Position numbers and translations under genes: made by a program. Below are positions 57,130 through 64,000 of a stretch of 64,000 nt of DNA, one piece after another. The notes below the pieces were generated by a model. That model was not told where the DNA came from. It saw only the letters and a list, made by a program, of their open reading frames with translations, and made no database searches. Within the stretch, counting starts at the first letter, position 1; every line of letters starts with the position of its first letter. Source of the stretch: Limnanthes douglasii subsp. nivea (Eukaryota > Streptophyta > Magnoliopsida > Brassicales > Limnanthaceae); assembly GCA_036936605.1 (NCBI GenBank), contig JAUPFV010000001.1, positions 156,087,187 to 156,151,186 on the forward strand, read 5' to 3'.

Positions 57130-60010
57130 GTTTTTACTCGTATGTAGAGTAATAAGTTGGTTTTGGACTTAAGAGCTTTATTGTATATGACTTCCAACAA
57201 ATAACGGTTCGATGACTTAAAAGTGTTTGACAGTGGAAAGGTCATTATAGGGACTGATGAGCCATATGGTGTATAAGAAAAATGGAATGTTTAGCTCAAG
57301 TTGTCTGCAAGACTTGAGAGAGTCATAACAAATGTATGTCTTTCATATTAAACGAAACCTTCTACTTATTAGAATGAACTTATGAAACAAGAGTTGTTGA
57401 ATGCCGGTAAGGTTCTAAATCTAAGATTTTGTGAGAATTGTATACTGGGTAAAAGTAAAAGAGTCGCGTTCCTGACCAGCAACCATACAGCTCAATGTGT
57501 GTTTGAATATGTTCATTATGACATTTACATACTTTCAAGGTATCCTACAATTGGAGGTGATATGCACGACATGTCCCTAATTTATGATTGTTGCAAAAAA
57601 TTATGGGTTATAATTTTGAAGTCCAAATATGAAGCATTTGATACCTTTAAGTATTGGAAGAAGCTGGGGGAGAATTAGTTTGAGAAGAAGTCAAAGAAGT
57701 TGAGAATTAACATCGACTTGTAATATGTGAATGAATCATTCACTAACTATTGTTCTAAACTTGGTAGTTAGGAACATAATATTGAAACTAAATCTTAAAA
57801 AAATGGTCTTGGTGAGGATAAACCAAACTTTACGTAAGATACCTATGTATATGTTTATGACATTTGAAATGGACCATAAGTTTTATGATGAAGCTATAAA
57901 AAAACTACATCAACATGTACCCTTATTCGCTGCTGGAACGTTCCTCAAGAGAAATAGATTGTAAAGAAATCAATATTGAGCCAGTTGAGAGTATTCAGAT
58001 GTGGTTCTTATGCACATGTGAAGTTGGACAAAAGAACTAAAGTTTATTTTTTTCAAGTATCCATAAAAAGTGAAAGAGTATAGTTTGTGGTGTATAGAAC
58101 CTGAAAGTTAAAAAAAGTTAATTACCAATCATATAGTATTCAATGAAGTTGAAACATCATTGCTCACGAAGGTAAAGACTATACATACTAATGTCGAGAG
58201 TGGAGCTGAAATTGAGGTAAAATTTTTACACATATATAAAGCAAAGGATAATAGGCCAAAGTTGGTTTCACACGTAGTATAGGTTCCATCATAGAGACTA
58301 AATTTCACCACATCATGGGTTTGACCTTGGCTAGGAGTTTGATGTTTTAAATGTTTTATATGTTTGAAATAAAGGACGATAAGGATATATTGATAGTTAG
58401 CAGTTGGTGAGGGGTAACGCTCAAAGAATTTTCAGTCCTATACAAAGGTAAAATTATGTTGATATGATAGGTTATGCCTGAGAGTTAATGATGTTATAAA
58501 GAGTAGTGATAAACTAAAATGGCAGAATCCGATGAATGAAGAACTGAATTTTCTGAAGAAGAATGAAACTTGGATTCTTGAAAAGTAGTTGAAGGATCAT
58601 AAGCTTGTCGGATGTTAGCAGATATGCAAGAGGAATGAAGGTATTCTTGAAGTTGAACTATCTACGGAAAAATATCGGATTGTGGCTAAGGGCCTTAAAA
58701 CAAAATGAGAGTGTTGATTTTTATAAACTTTTCACACTGGTTGTGAAACCAACATCTACAAGGGTTCTTTTCCCAATTGTTGTAAGATTAAATCGTGAGC
58801 TAGATTAGATGGATAATAGTAAGTTTGCTTATATGAAGAATTGGACGAGACCATTTATATGAGATAACCTCAAGGGTTGGAAGAATTTCAACATACAAAT
58901 GTATGTTTGTCGAATAAACCCCTATATGGTCTTAAACAACCATCGAAGAAGTGGACTAAGAGATTTGACTCCTTCATGAAGTCAAACAATTATGTGAGGA
59001 GATGATATAATATTTGCGCTTATTGCAATGAGAAAACACATATGAAGAGACATATCATATTGCTACCGTATAATAAAAAATAGAGTTTTTTATCATATTG
59101 CTACCGTTGAAAATAGAGTTTGAAATGAGAAGTATAAGAAAGGCTAACATGATACTTGGAATAGACATAAGGAGGAATAAATTAGGAGATTATATATTAT
59201 TATATCATCAAAAATAAATAGAGAAAGTTGGCATATCTGAAGCTCGGGTCGTTGGACTCACATTGGTGTTGATAAGGGAATTATATTGTGGGTAAAAGGC
59301 TTTACTTTAGGCCTGTTTGGGGCCTTATAGATTAAAGGAAAAGTTAAACCACTAATACAGAGTCTTGAGTCAATAGAGCCACAAGGTCCATATTGGTCAC
59401 TATAAATACAACATGTCACCTCCTATGGGAATGGTGAATAATCAATTATTAGCACTTGACATTTATTAATTAACTTTCTCTCTATAGTAGCTCTATCTAC
59501 ACATTTGACTATTGATTCTAAGTGAGTTTGTCTTAGGCTCGTTATATGCCATATCTAACTCGGTACTACTTAAGCATCAATCAAGGTAAAAGATAAAAAC
59601 ATGTATACAAAGGATACTTTATGCTAATGTAATCGGAAACATTATGTAAGCAATGACATGCGCAAGAACTGACATTGTATACTCAATTAGTATATTGAGA
59701 AGATTTATGGTGGACCTAGTGAGCCTCACTGACATGCCGTTAAAAAGAATCATGAGTTACATGAACGCTTAAAAAATATTGGGTTGTTTCATAATCAGAG
59801 GTAAATAGTTGATGAGATGCTAATGGGGTATGTAGACTTTGATTATATAGACAGTTTTGAAATTAAAATTTTAATTTTGGGTTATGTGTTTACTGTGTTT
59901 GATAGAGTAGCTAGTTGAAAATCTTATCCTCAAAAGGTTGGTGCATAGTTATCTAACGAAACTGAATATATGATTGCTACCTAAGTAATGAAAGAGGCCA
60001 TATAGCAAAA
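57130..60010 (+). mobile_element. Decayed Ty1/copia pol (PR-IN-RT-RNase H)
   Basis: The order is that of copia. Protease-like text with FDSGKVIIGTDEP lies near 57,220. The GAG-pre-integrase/integrase part is at 57,382-57,678 (LRFCENCILGKSKRVAF, VHYDIYILSRYP). VPQENRL and a YPKGVKGYKLW-like block lie near 57,940-58,080. RT follows with VVKPTSTRVLFPIVVRLNRE (58,740-58,800) and PLYGLKQPSKKWTKRFDSFM (58,920-58,980), then ILGIDIRRNK near 59,150. RNase H text follows: YANVIGNIM.AMTCARTDIVYSI (59,620-59,690) and MGYVDFDYID (59,825-59,855). Dozens of stops and frame changes; long dead. Confidence 0.75.
59271..59510. mobile_element. Possible solo LTR inside the copia relic
   Basis: It interrupts the RT-to-RNase H text of the copia relic. 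It begins TGTTGATAAGGG, has a TATA box (CACTATAAATAC, about 59,399) and a CT-rich part ending CTCTATCTACACA. I could not find a clean target duplication, so the borders are uncertain. Confidence 0.3.
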
Positions 60011-60478
60011 CAATTTTTAAAATATATATTGTGTTTCAAAAATGAAAAAAAGATGTGAATTCTTGAGTTTAAAAAAAACAAAAAGTTATAAAAATACACT
60101 CTAAAAAACCACTCTAAATTTGTATCCGATTTGAAAGAATTTTATAATATAATATATGGTCACTTGTGGTAGTTAGATGATTAAAATTTCATTCATAAAA
60201 TCAACATTTTATTATGATTATTTGATGTAAAAAAAATCATATTATTTGTATATCTTTTTTGTTTATTTTATTATTTGAAATTTATCATTGAGATACTATT
60301 ACAAATTATCATCAAAAGAATCAGTTGATTAAAATATTTAATCTCCAACCATGCTGTAAATTCGTTTAACCTATTTAAAATAAATTTTAATATATTTATC
60401 GATTGATCGAAATAAATACAAAACTACTAAAATAAAAACAATTAAAATTTGTTTGAATAGTACATTCAACTCGGCTAT
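60011..60478. other. AT-rich DNA left of MULE-A copy 2
   Basis: No gene seen. Confidence 0.5.
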
Positions 60479-60487
60479 TTTAATTTT
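60479..60487. repeat. 9-bp target-site duplication at MULE-A copy 2 left end
   Basis: TTTAATTTT, identical to 7,364-7,372 outside the right TIR of copy 1. Confidence 0.65.
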
Positions 60488-60529
60488 GGGTTAGGCTAAA
60501 TAGAGATCTCATTTGGCTATATTGAGACC
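60488..60529 (+). mobile_element. Left terminal inverted repeat of MULE-A copy 2
   Basis: GGGTTAGGCTAAATAGAGAT followed by CTCATTTGGCTATATTGAGA and CC. It pairs with the right TIR at 7,322-7,363, and its first 20 bases resemble the MITE end at 36,890. Confidence 0.8.
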
Positions 60530-60649
60530 TCATGTGAAATGTCCATTTTACCCTTCATTTATAAGACCAACTTTGTAAGAAAAAACAATTTTCTTTTACT
60601 TCTTTCTTAAGCTTTCTCTCTCTAAAAATCCTAAAAATCCCAAAAACTC

Positions 60650-60750
60650 ATGGATTCAGTGATTGGAGTGAAGATTTCAGCTGCAATATCGATGATTCTG
60701 CGTCGGAGGACGAGGAGCCGTTGACGGACCATCTGGAAACCCAAGATGAG
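60650..60750 (+). other. Possible first (acidic) exon of MULE-A transposase
   Basis: One frame reads SDWSEDFSCNIDDSASEDEE, an acidic stretch typical of MULE transposase N-termini, ending at a GTGATT donor-like site. The intron would run to the TTTGTAG acceptor at 61,149. The phase does not join cleanly, so either the exon border differs or there is a small indel. Confidence 0.35.
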
Positions 60751-60789
60751 GTGATTTTCGTTTTTTTAGTTTCAGTGCGAATATAGCGC

Positions 60790-61085
60790 TGGTAGCACTA
60801 CATATTGGAACGAATTGCGAACCCAAGATTCATAGATTTGAATGAAAAAATTAGCGAAATCCCGAACAGCATGTTCGCGAATATACCAAATGGACGAACA
60901 TTGTGTTTGCAATTTTTCCAATCATGCGAGCACACCGTTCGCAAATATGTCGAGTAGACGAACAACCAGTACACGATTTTTCCAAATACACGCGTTTAGT
61001 GTTCGCAATTTCGCCAAATAGTCGTATTGGTTGTTCGCGATTTGTCCAAAACATCGAGCTCTTTGTTCGCGAATATGACATGTTA
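60790..61085. repeat. Left subterminal GTTCGCGA-type array of MULE-A
   Basis: About ten GTTCGC/GCGAA(C/T) motifs in both orientations, each with a tail such as AATATGTC, AATTTCGCC or ATTTGTCC, spaced roughly 25-40 bp. Similar motifs fill 6,660-7,145 at the right end and 1,795-1,965 internally. A candidate array of transposase or accessory-protein binding sites. Confidence 0.7.
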
Positions 61086-61166
61086 TGCAAATTAAACGTC
61101 AGTTACAATTAAGTTTGTTTTCATATAATTGCATCAATCACATTTGTAGGGACCAGATCAATCGCC

Positions 61167-63186
61167 ATGTTCGATGGCGATTGCACGAAAGTGTTTAGTA
61201 CGGACACTTTGTACACCAAAGCCGATTTGATCGATTGGGTCGAGTCCGAAAGCATAAAACTAGGATTCATTGTGCTACGTAGTAAAAACGACGACTGTAG
61301 CAAAAGTATGAAAACTCCTAGGATATATTTTAGGTGCGAGAGGCGCAGGTTTTACAAACCTAACCCCAAACTAGGGTATGTTAGGAAGCGCCGAGAATGT
61401 TCATCGAAAAAATACGAATGTCCGTTCTATTTAAGAGGGAGTCCGGTCTTAGAGCTACCCGGTTATTGGAAATTGGTAGTACTAAACGGGAAACACAACG
61501 ACAAACCATTTTTGAACTTGGATGGTCATTCAAGAGCCGCTAGACTAAAATTCGAAGAACAATTGGTCGTTCGAAGTCAAACGAAAGTCGGTTCTCGACC
61601 AAGAGAGATATACCGCGGTTTGAAGATTAAAGACCCGCAAAATATATCAAGCATGCGCACGATATACAACATGCGGCAAAAATATGATTTGGTTGATAAA
61701 GCGGGCAAGACCCAAATGCAATACTTGTTTTCTAAGTTAAAAGAACACGAGTGCTATGTTTGGGAGCGAACTTGTGAAGCAACATACGAGATCCTCGAGT
61801 TGTTTTTTGCACACCCTAAAAGCATCGATTTCATGCGCACTTTCCCTCAAGTTCTTATAATGGATAGCACGTATAAGACTACAAGGTATAAGATGCCTTT
61901 AGTTGAAATAGTTGGCCAAACTTCGACGAAGAAGACATTTTGTGTTGCTTTTGTTTTTTTGAGCTCCGAGAAACAAGCGAACTACACTTGGGGTTGAGCA
62001 TTCTAAATAAGGTTTTGACGAACAACAAGTGTGCATTACCTAACATTATCGTCACCGATAGGGAGTTGGCTTTAATGAATGCTATCAATGATATATTTCC
62101 GGACGCAACTCATATGCTATGCAATTGGTATATTGGTAGAAACATCAACTCTTACGCTAAAAAGGTTTTACCAAATTCGGACATGGCCGAAGAATTCGTC
62201 GAATATTACCAAAGGGTAGCCTATTCGGCCACGCTCGAAGATTATAACAAAAACCTTGCCGAATTGCACCACACGTACGCATTTTGTCCATTGGTTATCG
62301 AGTACGTTATGAAGCAATGGATTGAGGATTATGGACACAAGTTTCTCAATATTCACACGAACAAATTTAAACATTTGGGCAACCAAACTAGCAATCAGTG
62401 AGTTATATTTCCATCTCCACACAATAGTTTTTAATATCAAGTGTTAGAAATCTAATTTATTTTATCTCACATTATAGGGCGGAGAGTGCTCACTCGAGCC
62501 TCAAGCGGGTAATTGGTAGTAGTCTATACAGGTTCGAGCCATTTTGGAAAAAAATTCATGCATTGCTTACCGCTCAACACTCTAACATTTTCGAATCATT
62601 CGAGCGTAGTAGGTATCATCCAAGAAACTCAAATAGGGGGCCTAACAAAACCATCTACAAGGATGTCAAAGGTGAACTTTCATGTACGGTTATAGAATTA
62701 GTAGAGACAAATCTCGCAACGGCCTTGAAAATATGGTTCACTCCCGGAATATGTGGGTGTGTTTTTAGGACAACTCATAATTTACCACGTGCATGCGAAT
62801 TAGATTTAATTTATAAAGAAGGAAGGGCGGTTAGAAAAGATGAGTGTGATGTTTATTGGAGTACGTTAAAGATCAAACCTAATTATGAGGTTGGTACCGA
62901 AGACGAGCTCACAAGAAAACTCTCTTTAATAAATAGCACCATCTGCGGTTACGGGAAACACGTCCAAGATTATGTCATAAATAGGATGATACAAATCCTA
63001 GATCTCGCTAGAAGTCGTGTTTTGGAACCTAATGAGTCGGTTGTCACTAAAGGTCGGAAAAAAGCTGGTCGGGGAAAGTTAACTAAACGGGACTCATGCG
63101 AGTGGGAATATGATGGTAGTCTAGGCGCTAGCACTCCCGATACGATAGGTAGCACGGCCGCCTCTGTAGCTAATAAAACAAATTAG
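61167..63186 (+). pseudogene. MULE-A transposase, copy 2
   Basis: The N-terminal WRKY-GCM1/FAR1-like zinc-binding region lies at about residues 55-115 (YFRCERRRFY, KKYECPFYL, VVLNGKHND, where HNH is usual). The MULE catalytic domain has first Asp LIMDSTYKTT (about 61,855-61,880) and second Asp IIVTDRELALMNAI (about 62,045-62,085). The third acidic residue is probably in AEEFVEYYQ. The family C..WH motif reads CNWYIG, so the His is Tyr. The frame slips by one base near 61,995 (after NYTWG). An intron occupies 62,398-62,477, then ESAHSSLKR and the conserved tail to TAG 63,184-63,186. It would bind TIRs and cut DNA in the nucleus, but this copy is inactive as read. Confidence 0.88.
62398..62477 (+). 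other. Intron in MULE-A transposase (copy 2)
   Basis: Same 80-bp GT-AG intron as 21-100. Removing it keeps the frame through ESAHS. Confidence 0.8.
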
Positions 63187-63903
63187 CGCCAAAAGACAAG
63201 GCGAAAGATAAAGCGAAAACCAAGGCTCAACCGAAGAAAGAGAGAGTGGCTCGATCGAAAAAATCATCAAAAGGCAAAGATTTTAGTGTTTACGAGAGTT
63301 GGTTTTCTAACTATTTGCATGACTACATTTCTAGCGTCGAATATGTGTCTCCCGACGGTAATTGCGGATTGCGGGCCGTTGCTTTGACGGTATACGGTAA
63401 ATCCGATTCATGGGACCAAGTTAGACGGGATTTGATCGGCGAATTGCTAAATGAAGGAGAGCTATTGGAGAGAGTGTTTGATGGTTCACAAGGTGTAGAT
63501 AACCTAGTGAGAAGGTTGAACATTTTTGAATTGTATGGGGCCGGTAGTCGGCATTGGATGACGTTACCTGATTAGGCTTAGTGATAGCCACTAGATACCA
63601 ATTTATTGTATACCACCTTTCACTCTACTAATGATATACTTATCTTCCTCTACGCGGTGTGCCTCCTCGATCGTGTCCTAACATGGAAGTTGGTATAGGT
63701 TTTGTACACAGGTAACCATTTCGTGAAAGTAAGTATACCAATGAATCTTTTAATATTATGTATTATTTTCTGACCAAATATTTATCTTAGTTATATTTGT
63801 GTAGGTTGTGTTGAATGGACCACTTCCGGAAATCTATCCTACTTGGTTTCCGTTTTGCACGGAAGAAGCCGTCACCGGTTGGGCAATACCGCTCGACAAG
63901 TGA
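63186..63903 (+). pseudogene. OTU-like domain of MULE-A, copy 2
   Basis: A lysine/alanine-rich linker, 12 bp longer than in copy 1, leads to the OTU box DGNCGLRA (about 63,355-63,378). It keeps CGG where copy 1 has a stop and CGA where copy 1 has a TGA near 63,670. It has its own one-base deletion near 63,572 (frame ends after WMTLPD). An intron lies at 63,729-63,804. The slip before the His box is shared with copy 1, so neither copy encodes a full protease as read. Confidence 0.8.
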
Positions 63904-64000
63904 TTGAACAAACATAACCAAATCAAGCCCGCCCAAGCATCGACCGCAAGCGAAGAGCCACCACGTGTCTTCGATTTGGCCGAAGACTCATGATTTGTTT

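Noticed and set aside
60790..61085. Regularly spaced GTTCGC motifs resembling a CRISPR-like array
   Set aside because: Units are short, degenerate and in both orientations, in a plant transposon. There are no conserved repeats with unique spacers and no Cas genes.

Overview
The window looks like repeat-rich, probably heterochromatic DNA of a flowering plant, most likely a eudicot. It is AT-rich, has plant-type GT-AG introns, and carries only plant transposon families: MULE/FAR1-type transposase with an OTU protease, plant mobile domain (PMD) genes, a Tat-like Ty3/gypsy element with a second RNase H and an antisense ORF, an L1-like LINE with a DUF4283-type ORF1, Ty1/copia relics and tRNA-derived SINEs. 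I found no ordinary host gene, and most genes carry stops or frameshifts.

Layout. (1) 1-7,363 is the right-hand three quarters of a MULE, here called MULE-A: transposase 3' end, OTU domain, three small ORFs of one SANT/Myb-like family (two of them in an inverted pair), a PMD gene on the opposite strand, GTTCGCGA-type hairpins, a right TIR and the 9-bp target-site duplication TTTAATTTT. (2) 7,840-12,895 is an older, decayed relative (MULE-B) with the same order: transposase, OTU, SANT-like ORF, convergent PMD gene. (3) 13,214-39,329 (unit A) and 39,330-54,898 (unit B) are a direct tandem duplication about 2% diverged by eye. Each unit holds copia relics, AT-rich repeats, a foldback element, a 5.84-kb LINE and a SINE. 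Unit A also received a 10.47-kb gypsy element (21,319-31,791) and a 261-bp MULE-type MITE (36,890-37,150). Unit B received an extra SINE (44,920-45,135). In each case the other unit keeps the empty site. (4) 55,170-60,480 holds unrecognised DNA and a decayed copia pol. (5) 60,488-64,000 is the left end of a second MULE-A copy: TIR, subterminal repeats, transposase and OTU. From 62,378 onward it repeats window positions 1-1,620.

Putting the left end of copy 2 together with the right end of copy 1 implies an element of about 9.25 kb, bounded by TIRs and the same 9-bp duplication. Its inferred gene set is a transposase (mobility), an OTU-type cysteine protease, SANT-like small proteins (possible DNA binders) and a PMD protein (a family whose host members act in transposon silencing). 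The same order in an independently decayed relative suggests this is an ancestral design and not chance gene capture. This is the most notable system in the window. Functional roles for the accessory genes are inference.
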